Source: CAYTPI01 sp964439625
GTDB lineage: Bacteria > Chloroflexota > Anaerolineae > Aggregatilineales > UBA3940
DNA: 64,000 nt
Direction of reading: 5' to 3'
Assembly: GCA_964439625.1 (NCBI GenBank)
Contig: CAYTPI010000001.1
Coordinates: forward strand, 186,001 to 250,000
In this document: one piece after another, positions 35,885 through 44,925 of the stretch
How positions within the stretch are numbered: the stretch's first letter is position 1
How the letters are laid out: every line of letters starts with the position of its first letter
Position numbers and translations under genes: made by a program
Notes under the pieces: generated by a model
What the model saw: the letters and a program-made list of their open reading frames with translations, nothing else
Database searches by the model: none
What the model was told of the DNA's origin: nothing

Positions 35885-38571
35885 GCGTGTGCTCCATTAC
35901 CATTCAGTGTCATTATAAGGCGTTCGGGTTTAATCGGGTTTTCCACACAACGGACACCGGTTGCGTTGAACACGGCGTTCCCAACTGCCGCTGCCACTGG
36001 AAGCGTACACAGTTCGCTCAAGCCGATGCCGCCGCCCTTCACATGCTCAAACTCACCATCCTGGAAGCCGACAGTCATCTGTGGAATGTCACCAATAGCC
36101 GGGATGCGATAGTCTTGCAAGTTGGTCGTTAGCGGCTGCCCATGTGAACCGTCGATAATTTTCTCCTCGTACAATGCGAAGCCAATGCCCTGAATGATAC
36201 CGCCATAGGTCGCACTCCGTGCCATCGCCGGCATGTGAATACGCCCAACAGCCAATTGGTTCCATACGTGCTTCACGACGGTTTTACCCAACAGCGTATC
36301 GACCTCTACCTCGGCAATGATCGCCGCGTGTGAGCGTCCAGGTCCAATCATCAAGTCCAGCCCCATACGCCCCATGATGAAGAAACCCAAACGCTGCCCA
36401 ATTCTGGGGTCGGCACCGCGCTTTATTTCGACTTGCTGTGGGGGCACCTGCTTCATGACATCAACCCATGACATGACACCACCGGTGTGCTTGACGCCTT
36501 GCACGTCGAAGCTTGCATTTTCAAAGTCCAGCTTCTCGGCAACGAGACCAAACAAGCGTTCCCGTAGGAGAAGCGCTGCTTCCTGCAATGGCGGGACAAT
36601 TGTTGAGGTTGTGCGGCTGCCGCCTGCTGTGGGTCCGTGCGGGTAATCGCTATTACCAACATTGACCTGAACATCCAGTGGGTCAATGCCGAACACTTCC
36701 CCCGCTTTGTGTGCCAGGGTGGTACGAGAACCGTTTCCGATGTCCTGCGTCGCTGTGGTCACGCTCAGACCGGCTTCGGATGTCGTCAAACGGATAATGG
36801 CATCAGGATCGTAGTAATGCACCCAGTGCCCGAAAGAAACCCCAACACCCCGCCGGAAACGTCCCTCTTCGGCGCCTGACTGCGGTCGGTTCTTCCACAC
36901 ACTTTGCGCCTCTACCCAGTCGTAAAGACCCAGCAGGTTTTCATCATCTGTCCACTTACGACGCAACTCAATGGGATCAACCTTGTACTGGTGGGCAATT
37001 TGGTCAATGGACTGTTCCATAGACCACAACGCGCCCGGACCACCGGGGCCGCGAAATGGTGTGCCCGGCGCATGGTTATTGGTCACATCAAAGTCCTGCA
37101 AGTCACGGGCACCACCGCTGTAACCCATTGCCCCCAAAAAAGCCGAGGCGTTGCCAATGGAGACACCACCGTCGTGGTAAGCATGGGCAATCATCGCCTC
37201 AAGTTCGAGGCTATCATTCATGCCGATCGTGATGTCGAAACGTCCACCAGGGCGCATACCCCCGATGTTCATCTCTTCAGGGCGTGATGGAACGATGGCA
37301 ACTGGCTTGCCAGCCCGACGCGCCAGGGCGACAGCAGCAATCGCTTCTGAGAACAGGAAGACTTTTGCGCCGAACCCACCGCCAATGTGCTGGGCAATGA
37401 TGGTTACCTTGTCATCCGGGAGGTCGAAGTAGTCCGCAATGTGATGATGCATAGCACTCACAGCCTGCGTGGACATGTACACGGTCAGATGCTCGTTCTC
37501 ATCCCAGTGAGCGACCGCGCAGTGTGGCTCAAGCGCAGTGTGAACTTGAATGCCGTTGTAGTAGGATTCCGAGTAAACGTACTTCCCTTCGTCCTTCAGT
37601 CTATTGACAACCTTGTGTGCCTTACTTGGGTTCAAGCCACCCAGATTCATGCGACTGGTGCGAAGATTCTTATCCCAGGATCCGGGCGGGGTCGCACCTT
37701 CAGCAGCGGATGTCGCGTTGCGATGTTGATTAGCCCAAACTTCGGGCGCGTCTTCTCTTAGCGCAGCATCCAAACCGATAACATGCGGTAGGACCTCGTA
37801 CTCCACCTTAATGGCTTTGAGCGCGGCAAGCGCGGTGGCTTCATCCACAGCAGCGACCCCGGCAAAAGGCTGCCCGACATAACGCACGACTAGGTTGCGA
37901 AGCGGCAGCGCGGCGGCGACCGCCACACCTTCCATTGACTCTGCTGCGGAGAGATCAATGCTCTTGATGCGGGCGTGTGGGTGCGGCGAGCGCAAGAGCT
38001 TGCCGACAAGCTGCCCTTCCAAGTGAATATCGGTCGTGTATACAGCCTGACCGGTGACTTTTTCAAGCGCGTCTACACGCTGCGGAGTGTACTCTTCATC
38101 TTCAAACTCGCCCGCGCACGCCGCTTGCATCGCCTCGTAGATACCCGCGTAAGCACCGCAGCGGCACAGATGCCCTGCCAGGGCCTCCGCAATTTCCTCG
38201 CGTGATGGACGTTCCGTGCCGTGTTCTGCACGCCAGTGCTCATAGAACGCGATGCCTTCAATGGCAAACCCGGGTGTACAGTACCCGCACTGCAAGCCAT
38301 CGTGGGCCATCAGCGCCCGCTGCACGGGATGCAGGTTGTCGCCACTGAATAACTCAATGGTCTGAACCTGCTTCCCCTCCAGGTGATGGGCAGGCAGCAA
38401 ACAACTCGTCATTGGCGTTCCGTCAACCAGTACGGTACACGCACCGCATACGCCAGAGCCGCACGACTGCTTTGTCCCCTTTAACCCGCACCCGTTTCGG
38501 ATGAGGTCAACGGCGGTTTCTGGTATGTGTTCCTCGAACGTATAGTCTGTATTATTAATTCTTGCTTTCAA
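35881..38571 (-). CDS. Molybdopterin-dependent oxidoreductase with fused 2Fe-2S domain
   Basis: An 896-residue fusion. Residues 1-155 are the two-cluster 2Fe-2S subunit (CGLKGTKQSCGSGVCGACTV, then LQCGYCTPGFA and HLCRCGAYAGIYEAM). The rest is the molybdenum-cofactor subunit, with an a/b hammerhead (ALEKVTGQAVYTTDIHLEGQ), the pterin-binding IGGGFGAK, FRGPGGPGALWSMEQ and GPTAGGSRTT, and the C-terminal Glu (about 853, GLSELCTLP). Family members hydroxylate purines, aldehydes or aromatic acids; the substrate is not determinable here. Start is a TTG behind GAGGAG. Partner of the FAD subunit downstream. The likely maturation gene xdhC nearby is broken. Confidence 0.9.
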   Translation of the reverse strand: MKARINNTDYTFEEHIPETAVDLIRNGCGLKGTKQSCGSGVCGACTVLVDGTPMTSCLLPAHHLEGKQVQTIELFSGDNLHPVQRALMAHDGLQCGYCTPGFAIEGIAFYEHWRAEHGTERPSREEIAEALAGHLCRCGAYAGIYEAMQAACAGEFEDEEYTPQRVDALEKVTGQAVYTTDIHLEGQLVGKLLRSPHPHARIKSIDLSAAESMEGVAVAAALPLRNLVVRYVGQPFAGVAAVDEATALAALKAIKVEYEVLPHVIGLDAALREDAPEVWANQHRNATSAAEGATPPGSWDKNLRTSRMNLGGLNPSKAHKVVNRLKDEGKYVYSESYYNGIQVHTALEPHCAVAHWDENEHLTVYMSTQAVSAMHHHIADYFDLPDDKVTIIAQHIGGGFGAKVFLFSEAIAAVALARRAGKPVAIVPSRPEEMNIGGMRPGGRFDITIGMNDSLELEAMIAHAYHDGGVSIGNASAFLGAMGYSGGARDLQDFDVTNNHAPGTPFRGPGGPGALWSMEQSIDQIAHQYKVDPIELRRKWTDDENLLGLYDWVEAQSVWKNRPQSGAEEGRFRRGVGVSFGHWVHYYDPDAIIRLTTSEAGLSVTTATQDIGNGSRTTLAHKAGEVFGIDPLDVQVNVGNSDYPHGPTAGGSRTTSTIVPPLQEAALLLRERLFGLVAEKLDFENASFDVQGVKHTGGVMSWVDVMKQVPPQQVEIKRGADPRIGQRLGFFIMGRMGLDLMIGPGRSHAAIIAEVEVDTLLGKTVVKHVWNQLAVGRIHMPAMARSATYGGIIQGIGFALYEEKIIDGSHGQPLTTNLQDYRIPAIGDIPQMTVGFQDGEFEHVKGGGIGLSELCTLPVAAAVGNAVFNATGVRCVENPIKPERLIMTLNGNGAHA

Positions 38572-39027
38572 ATTGAGATCTCCTCAGATAGATCAATCTA
38601 GCGATGGCACAGTATCTGCGCTTAACCAATTATATATGCTTTTAGTCTGAAGTTGGAGTCATAAAACGACAACTTAGGGTCATATTGCGCCAACTTACAA
38701 ACAATTTCTTGACACTAATTCTCGTTGAATGTTATCAACCGCAGCAAGGGTGCCCGGCAGGCAAAATCACCTAACACCGTCACCCATTTCGAACTTGGCT
38801 TCACCATCTGGGGTATCTTGGTCGTTTGGGAGTAAGCGTCTTAACACATAATCTGTTTAACCTGTGAACAATACAGCAGCCGTTGAACCGGAACCCGATG
38901 ACACGGGTATCTACACCGCCAAACCGCTGTTGGGGCGGCACAACATGCTTATGAGCCACTGTCCGGAGTGAATGATCGTGACCTGCTCCACAAGCACACA
39001 TAACTTCAACATAAGGAGCGTTGCACC
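38572..39027. other. 456-base gap with possible promoters, no intact gene
   Basis: Between the molybdoenzyme operon and the sulfatase remnant. It contains CAACTT/AAGTTG copies around 38652-38700 that could be operator half-sites, and TTGACA at 38709-38714. A short frame of about 37 codons ending near 38834 (FELGFTIWGILVVWE) looks like a fragment of a membrane helix. Nothing certain. Confidence 0.3.
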
Positions 39028-39576
39028 ATGACATTAGAGAACTTAGAAAAGAAACCCAATATCGTTATTATTTTTACGGATCAAGAACGCGAGGTCATGC
39101 ACTGGCCGGAGGGCTGGGCAGAGGAGAACCTGAAAGCCCGCAAGCGCCTGATGGATAACGGGCTAGCCTTCACCAATGCACACTGCAACACTGCCGCGTG
39201 TACCCCCAGCCGTGCCACGTTGATGACGGGACTATACCCGGCACAACATGGCGTCAAAAACCTCGTATTCTGCGACGACCCGGAGGACAAAGCCAAGAAC
39301 CGCACGGCACAACTCTCACCGAATCTCCCCAACATCGCCACGGTTATGGCGGAAGCCGGGTACCATGTGGTGATGAAGGGCAAGTTCCACCTCTCGCGCC
39401 CTGTTGAGTGGAACGCAGAAGGGGAGCGGATGTACTGGTCCGATGCAGACATAACCTTCATGCAGGAACGCTACGGCTTCCATGAGTGGAATCCGCTAGA
39501 CATGAGTGACCCGATGGGATTGAGTGACTTTGGCGGCGGCAATATCAACAACGACGGGGGATCAGAGGGTTCGTGA
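39028..39576 (+). pseudogene. 3'-truncated sulfatase
   Basis: The first 175 or so residues of an arylsulfatase-family protein: NIVIIFTDQE with the metal-binding Asp, and CTPSR with Cys58, the residue converted to formylglycine in active sulfatases. AAGGAG supports the start. Homology ends near GGGNINNDG; the frame then runs into unrelated DNA and stops at 39576. Full-length members have 450-550 residues, so metal and substrate residues of the C-terminal part are missing. Expression of a folded enzyme is unlikely. Confidence 0.75.
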
Positions 39577-39824
39577 AGTCTTACCGGAATGCCACCACTT
39601 TGATTGACCGCCTGCCGAAGTTGGGTAAAGTCATCTAACACCGGGGTGATGTCAACCTGTTCATTTAGGAAGCATCCAGGCGAAACAATCGCCTTGGCAA
39701 AGTTGAAGCATTCAACAACACTGTCGTGATCCTCAGAGCTGAGTGGTATTCCTTGGTTCTGAAGGCCAATTGCGTCTAACAGAATTTGTGTGCAGTCGCT
39801 CTCTTGATAGGCGCGTAAGCCCAA
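39566..39824 (-). pseudogene. Fragment of an unrecognised gene joined to the sulfatase remnant
   Basis: Leftward frame with protein-like sequence (SEDHDSVVECFNFAKAIVSP, then DITPVLDDFTQLRQAVNQSG) that ends where sulfatase coding begins on the other strand. The frame is open back to about 39880, just after the HD gene, but no ATG is present there, so it may use TTG at 39824 or be 5'-broken as well. The family is not known. The gap 39577-39887 holds nothing else. Confidence 0.35.
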
Positions 39825-39887
39825 AATAGTACAAGTGCTAGATTGGTGCTGGGCAGTCTGTTTGATTTTGGTAGCAAATCGTTCCTA

Positions 39888-40478
39888 TTAAGTGCCTGGC
39901 TCAGGCAGGTCAGCGATCCGCAGCAGCGTCTTTGACTTTTCAAGTTCTACCTGTGCTATCTTACGGGCAGCATCGTTGAAGATCAGATGGATGTCCTTCG
40001 TCTTTAATTTGTGAACGTAGCCCGCGGGTGTTGTCTCTAGCCATTCGCTGGCGAAAGCGATCCCTGTCGGCGTAAAGCGCCACAGTTTATCGGCGTCTTT
40101 GACCAGGCTGTCGTTCAGCGAGAGGGTCTCTTTGCGTGTGTCGTGCCCATCGATGATGCTGGCGACTTCGTCGATTAATGGCTGAGGGTAGCCGTGCTGC
40201 ATCAATACCTCGCGGGCGACTTGCGCACCCTCCTTCTCATGCTGAATCCGAACGGGGGTGATGTCCTTCTTAAAGGCTGTCGCATACATCTCTTGCTGAT
40301 CGACAAAGGCCCAACCGATATCGTGTAGTAGGATGCCAAGCAGCACCACGTCACGGTCGCCGTTTGGGTGGGTATCTACCAGCATTTCCGCGAAATGATA
40401 ACAAATCGGCACGTGAACATCATTCCGGCGGAAGCGCATGTACGGCTCAACCGCTCGCCAAATTTCAGTGTAGGGCAT
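39888..40478 (-). CDS. HD-domain phosphohydrolase-like protein
   Basis: About 196 residues with an HD fold: early His in CYHFAEMLVDTHPNG, the doublet HD (52-53) in LGILLHDIGWAF, and a later DGHDTRKE followed by KDADKLWRF. These supply the usual metal ligands for hydrolysis of nucleotides or other phosphoesters. The ATG at 40478 is chosen over an upstream frame because GAGG lies 7 bases before it. Substrate unknown. Confidence 0.8.
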   Translation of the reverse strand: MPYTEIWRAVEPYMRFRRNDVHVPICYHFAEMLVDTHPNGDRDVVLLGILLHDIGWAFVDQQEMYATAFKKDITPVRIQHEKEGAQVAREVLMQHGYPQPLIDEVASIIDGHDTRKETLSLNDSLVKDADKLWRFTPTGIAFASEWLETTPAGYVHKLKTKDIHLIFNDAARKIAQVELEKSKTLLRIADLPEPGT

Positions 40479-40659
40479 GGAACAACCTCTTTCTACTGGG
40501 CACAAGCCTGAGAACTTGCATGACTAAAGTGTCGATAATCGAGCATGCGTAGTATGAAGAGTGAAGTGATTCCTGTAATGAGATCACCTCTTTGACTCGA
40601 AACAAATTAGCTTTATAGTGAGACTATACCAAAATTGCTTCCTAAAAGGAGACTCTACG

Positions 40660-41490
40660 ATGCCATTTATTGCAAGAAAAGACATACTTAACCGCCTGAA
40701 GGCCTCCGTCAGTGCAGGCAGCCCAATTATCGTCAGTGGGGCAGGGACGGGCATCTCTGCCAAACTGGCTGAAGCGGGCGGCACTGATCTGGTCGTGATT
40801 TATAATTCGGGGCGCTTTCGCATGGCAGGCCGTGGGTCACTGTCTGGCCTAATGCCCTACGGTGACGCCAATGGAATTGTGGTTGAGATGGCGCGGGAGG
40901 TACTGACCGTTGTCAACGATACGCCCGTCATTGCAGGCGTCTGTGCCACAGACCCCTTCCGCATGATGCCGACGTTTCTCAAAGACTTGCAGGCCATGGG
41001 TTTTGACGGCGTGATTAACTTCCCGACTGTTGGCTTGATCGATGGCACCTTCCGCATGGGCCTCGAAGAAACCGGCATGGGTATGAGGCTTGAGGTTGAC
41101 ATGATCGGCCTGGCGCATAAGATGGATATGTTCACTTGTCCGTATGTGTTCGATCCCGATAATGCTGCGGCCTTCACCGAAGCCGGTGCTGACGTGCTGA
41201 TCTGCCACATGGGCCTGACGACCAAGGGGTCAATTGGGGCCTCAACTGCTTTGACGCTCGAAGAAAGCGCCAAGCGCATCCAAGCCATTCATGATGCCGT
41301 CAAGCCGATCAACCCGAATGTGATGGTGCTCTGCCATGGCGGCCCCATCGCTGATCCAGAAGATGCACAATATGTCTTCGAGAACACAGAGGGTGTGGTT
41401 GGGTTCGTCGGGGCTAGTTCGATTGAGCGCCTACCGACTGAGCGAGCTATCACCAAGCAAGTCGCCGACTTCAAAGCGCTGACGTTGTAA
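40660..41490 (+). CDS. TIM-barrel protein, PEP-hydrolase / Tm-1 C-terminal family
   Basis: A 276-residue barrel. IIVSGAGTGISAKLAEAGGT, VIAGVCATDPFRMM, NFPTVGLIDGTFRMGLEETG and VLCHGGPIADPEDAQYVFEN are characteristic of the family annotated as phosphoenolpyruvate hydrolase-like (COG5564), related to the C-terminal half of tomato Tm-1. The reaction is not established. Members are commonly found with or fused to a Tm-1 N-terminal (UPF0261) protein; none is adjacent here. AAAAGGAG supports the start. It converges on the sugar operon whose genes end at 41662. Confidence 0.78.
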   Translation: MPFIARKDILNRLKASVSAGSPIIVSGAGTGISAKLAEAGGTDLVVIYNSGRFRMAGRGSLSGLMPYGDANGIVVEMAREVLTVVNDTPVIAGVCATDPFRMMPTFLKDLQAMGFDGVINFPTVGLIDGTFRMGLEETGMGMRLEVDMIGLAHKMDMFTCPYVFDPDNAAAFTEAGADVLICHMGLTTKGSIGASTALTLEESAKRIQAIHDAVKPINPNVMVLCHGGPIADPEDAQYVFENTEGVVGFVGASSIERLPTERAITKQVADFKALTL

Positions 41491-41554
41491 TGTGAATTTA
41501 GGCTAGCCCAACAAGTGCGCTGCAAGCAGTAGCGTCAGGGTCAATGTTGTCTAG

Positions 41555-41633
41555 GCTGGCGAATCATACGATATCCTTTGGGATAGTGTGGTCTTCGCCA
41601 GCAGTGTGGTCTTCGCCAGCAATGTGGTCTTCG
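41555..41633. repeat. 18-bp tandem repeat with an inverted partner between convergent genes
   Basis: AGTGTGGTCTTCGCCAGC occurs twice exactly (41585-41602, 41603-41620), and a third partial copy (AATGTGGTCTTCG) ends at 41633. GCTGGCGAA at 41555-41563 is the reverse complement of TTCGCCAGC inside each full unit, so alternative hairpins can form. It may act as a bidirectional terminator whose length can vary. Confidence 0.8.
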
Positions 41634-41661
41634 AGATAGGCTACGTCTAACGTGGTAAATG

Positions 41662-42624
41662 CTACGCCCAGAACATCTCCCCAGCGTCTTGGCTGATGAC
41701 GGCCTCTTTCAACGTTGTGATGGCTTTTGCCAACCCCTCATCAGGTGACATCAGCGGGTCTTCATGCTCAATGGACATGACATAGTCGTAGCCAATCAGG
41801 CGTAGTGTACTGGCGATATCTTTCCACACACTGACATCGTGCCCATAGCCGATAGAACGGAACGTCCACGAACGGTTGACGATATCACCATAGGCTTTGT
41901 AATCGTTGCAGCCGTTTATTGATGTGTTGCGGTTGTCGAGGTAGATATCTTTACCATGAACGTGCACAATGGCGTCACCTAACTCACGAATCGCCGCGAT
42001 AGGATCGACGCTGTTCCACCATAAATGGCTGGGGTCAAAGTTGCAACTGACGCGCGGACCGCTGGCCTCGCGCAGACGCAGCATCGAGTAGACGTTATAG
42101 ACCAGCAGGCCAGGGTGCATCTCCAATCCAATACTCACACCGTGGTCATCTAAGAAGGGGTGCAGTTCCTTCCAATAGGGGATAGCAACCTCGTTCCATT
42201 GGTAGTCGAGTATGTCGAGGAAATGTGGCGGCCAGGCACACGTCACCCAGTTGGGCATGCTGTCACCGGAGGCACCGGCTGGCAGGCCCGAAAAGCCGTT
42301 AACAACGGGCACGCCTAACAAACTTGCTAACTTAACCCCATTTCGCAGATCGGCATCGGCCTGCTCAGCGACTGCTGCATCTGGGTGTATTGGGTTGTTG
42401 TGGACACTCAGCGCACTCAGCATCAAACCGCGGCTTGCTATTTCGTCCAGCCACTCATCGCGTCTTGCGCCACTCTCCAGCAGTTCGGTCACTGGGCAGT
42501 GGGGGGCACCGGGGTAGCCACCCACGCCGATTTCAACTGCCTCCACCCCATGTTCGACGGCTTTGTCGAGCGCTTCCGTAAATGATATATTGCCCCACAG
42601 GGCTGTGAATACACCGATCTTCAT
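41662..42624 (-). CDS. Sugar phosphate isomerase/epimerase family protein
   Basis: A 320-residue xylose-isomerase-like TIM barrel: KIGVFTALWGNISFTEAL, GVEAVEIGVGGYPGAPHC, ISIGLEMHPG (Glu metal ligand), CNFDPSHLWWNSVDP, HVHGKDIYLDNRN and SIEHEDPL (Glu/Asp/His ligands). It isomerises or epimerises an unknown keto or aldo sugar. AAAGGA precedes the ATG. Last gene of the kinase-transketolase operon. Confidence 0.85.
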   Translation of the reverse strand: MKIGVFTALWGNISFTEALDKAVEHGVEAVEIGVGGYPGAPHCPVTELLESGARRDEWLDEIASRGLMLSALSVHNNPIHPDAAVAEQADADLRNGVKLASLLGVPVVNGFSGLPAGASGDSMPNWVTCAWPPHFLDILDYQWNEVAIPYWKELHPFLDDHGVSIGLEMHPGLLVYNVYSMLRLREASGPRVSCNFDPSHLWWNSVDPIAAIRELGDAIVHVHGKDIYLDNRNTSINGCNDYKAYGDIVNRSWTFRSIGYGHDVSVWKDIASTLRLIGYDYVMSIEHEDPLMSPDEGLAKAITTLKEAVISQDAGEMFWA

Positions 42625-42630
42625 CTGTAC

Positions 42631-43938
42631 TTATCCTTTCTCAAAATATGCTTGTGCCATGGTGTCTTGCTCTCGTCGCAACTGTACAACGGCACTCGTC
42701 TCATCTAATGTGACATCGTCCCATGTCAAGGGGCTGCCCTGTGCCACCATTCGCTTGACCTTTGCGCCGGGAGTCAAGCCGACAGGTAAGGCATTTTTAG
42801 CGTATGCTTTTTCTGCCGTCATCATGAGGCCATGCGTGGTATAACCGCCTGCTTCGTCGAGGGTTTCACCCGGTACAAGGTCGCGCTTTGCGATGGCAAT
42901 ATTCTCAGCGATGGGTTGATCGAGTGGGGCTAGCCACACTGTGCGGTCGAGGTGGGCCCTTGCAATCGAGATCGGCGCTTCGAGAAACCATAGATGATAC
43001 GGTCGGAAAAAGGCGAAGTACTTTCCCTTGCCCACCTTGAGATAATTCAGGTCGTCGCGTATGCGTTGGTCATCAACGTGCACAACGATGAATATACCCC
43101 CTGCCATTGCCTCACCTTGAACGAAATCAATCGTACCGGGCGCTTTTACCGTGCCGCCGTCTTCGACCAAGGCAAAGATTTCAGCGACGTTGCTTAGGTC
43201 GGCGTATGGGCCAGTCATGCCGTCTTGCATCGGGCGGCATCCAGTGGCGTTAGCCGCACAGGTCATCTCAAACATGGTTTTCGTACCATCTACGTAAGAT
43301 GCTACCTGATACGGATCCTTATCTGCCTTGGTGGCTGCATCGGCGACGGTCAACGGTGTTGCCGCTGGGTTCAGAGGGTTGTTCTTCCCTTTTCCAATGA
43401 CGATAACCTCGTGGCCTATAGTCGTGACGAAGTCATACAGCTCTAGCAGGCAACCGGGTTCATCACCGGAAGATACACTGTAGAGCACCCCAGCCGCCTC
43501 AGCTCGTTTCTTTAAGGCCCGGCCCACGGTGACATCAGCTTCAATGTTGACTAGGACAATGTCTTTGCCAAAGTTGATGCACGCTTCTGTGACCGTCGCC
43601 CCGCTGGCTGGTGACCACGTGACATCCGTGACGATATCAATTCCATCAACTTTGGCGGGTAGGGTAATGTCGCTGCTAACGACTCGCTTGCCCTGCTTGA
43701 TCGCATCCATGGCGACATTTGGCTGGTCTGTGACGATGATGTCGTCGGCAGCGATGCCTGTACCTTTGAAGGCAGCGATCCCTGCTTCGATGGTTTCCGT
43801 CGCATAAAGATTGAGTACCATTCCTGGTACATGCTGCATTGCATGGACGAAGCCGCTGCCCATCCACCCAGCGCCTGTTGCACCAACTTGGATCGGGTTG
43901 CCATCAGCTTCACGTTGTTGCAATTTGTGTCTCAACAT
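42631..43938 (-). CDS. COG4091-type NAD(P)-dependent dehydrogenase with SAF domain
   Basis: About 435 residues: a Rossmann domain (VGATGAGWMGSGFVHAMQHV), a homoserine-dehydrogenase-like catalytic region (GKDIVLVNIEADVTVGRALK, SGDEPGCLLELYDFV, GKGKNNPLNPAATP) and a C-terminal SAF domain (about 345-420). Such proteins are annotated as predicted homoserine dehydrogenases but occur in sugar-degradation operons, so a sugar-derived substrate is more likely here. A TTG overlaps the upstream stop, but GAGG better fits the ATG at 43938. Confidence 0.8.
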   Translation of the reverse strand: MLRHKLQQREADGNPIQVGATGAGWMGSGFVHAMQHVPGMVLNLYATETIEAGIAAFKGTGIAADDIIVTDQPNVAMDAIKQGKRVVSSDITLPAKVDGIDIVTDVTWSPASGATVTEACINFGKDIVLVNIEADVTVGRALKKRAEAAGVLYSVSSGDEPGCLLELYDFVTTIGHEVIVIGKGKNNPLNPAATPLTVADAATKADKDPYQVASYVDGTKTMFEMTCAANATGCRPMQDGMTGPYADLSNVAEIFALVEDGGTVKAPGTIDFVQGEAMAGGIFIVVHVDDQRIRDDLNYLKVGKGKYFAFFRPYHLWFLEAPISIARAHLDRTVWLAPLDQPIAENIAIAKRDLVPGETLDEAGGYTTHGLMMTAEKAYAKNALPVGLTPGAKVKRMVAQGSPLTWDDVTLDETSAVVQLRREQDTMAQAYFEKG

Positions 43939-43943
43939 AATGG

Positions 43944-44925
43944 TCAACCTCGCTTGGCTTTGACGGCTTGTCGTGCGGCTTCAGCGATGTCCTCTGCCGT
44001 TAGATGATACTTTGCCAGCAAGTCGTAGGGGTCACCGGATTCGACGTAGGTATCTGCCAAACCGACAAAGCGCATCGGTATTGGGTAGCGTTCTGCAATA
44101 ACCCTGGCGATGTTGCTGCCCATGCCTCCCTGTAACAGATGCTCCTCCGCACACACCATCGCGCTGCAGTCGCGGGCGGCTTGCTCAAGTGTGTCGCTGT
44201 CTAGCGGACGCAGGGTGTGTACATCGATAACTCGAGCGTCGATGCCTTCAGTTGTCAAAATGGCGGCTGCGTCCAGNNNNNNNNNNCCCTGCCGCAACCA
44301 TCATGCCACTGCCAACAATCGCGACATCGCCGCCGTCTTTGACGACGGTCGCTTTTCCGATTTCAAACGGGCAGGTCTCTCGTTTGTAGATATGGGGCAT
44401 TTCGATCCGGCTTGAGCGAATAAACACCGGCCCAATATAATCAGCAGCTATCTGCACAGCTTTGAACATGCTGGCTGGGTCACTCGGTACCATAATCACG
44501 AAGGTCGGGAGACCACCTGTCAAGGCAAAGTCTTCGATGCCCATTTGGGTAGGGCCGTCTTTCCCAAGAGTGATTCCACCATGGCTCCCGACGATCTTTG
44601 CATTGAGGTTGGAGATGCCAATTGCCAACCGGATCTGGTCGTAAGCGTTGCACAACAGGAAAGACGAGAAACTGACGATAAATGGAATGTAGCCACAAGT
44701 GGCAAAGCCAGCGCCGACTCCAACAAGGTTCTTTTCAGCAATGCCGAGGTTGAAGAAGCGCTCAGGGAAGGCTTCCCGAACTGTGTGAGACTTGGTCGAA
44801 TTACCAAGGTCGCCGTCCAGTACAACGACCTTGGCGTTGGCTGTTGCCGTCTCCAAGATGGCCTCACCAAAGATGTTACGCAGTGGCAAGCTTGATGGCA
44901 GTCCTGCTCTTTCACCAAGTTTCAT
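43944..44925 (-). CDS. Transketolase, C-terminal subunit (contains ten Ns)
   Basis: Pyrimidine-binding and C-terminal domains of a split transketolase. GERAGLPSSLPLRNIFGEAIL opens; NLGIAEKNLVGVGAGFATCG contains the Glu that activates thiamine diphosphate; GSHGGITLGKDGPTQMGIED follows; the last domain has GIDARVIDVHTLRPLDSDTL. A run of ten Ns (44277-44286) lies in the conserved stretch GMMVAAG-gap-LDAAAIL and puts the two halves in different frames only because its written length is not a multiple of three. About 325 residues if continuous. It starts inside the stop codon of the N-terminal subunit gene (ATGA). Confidence 0.85.
44277..44286. other. Assembly gap of ten Ns
   Basis: Ten unknown bases within the transketolase C-subunit gene. 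The conserved sequence on both sides suggests only about two residues are missing. Confidence 0.95.

Noticed and set aside
35969..36012. Loss of the catalytic Glu in the molybdenum subunit, suggested by the missing GVGE motif
   Set aside because: Aligned from the C-terminal side, the Glu of GLSEL falls at the expected position.
38801..39034. Leftward 77-codon frame upstream of the sulfatase remnant
   Set aside because: It covers the sulfatase ribosome-binding site, is rich in Cys and His without a motif, and has no start signal.
41555..41633. CRISPR array
   Set aside because: The units are directly adjacent with no spacers, there are fewer than three full copies, and no cas genes are present.
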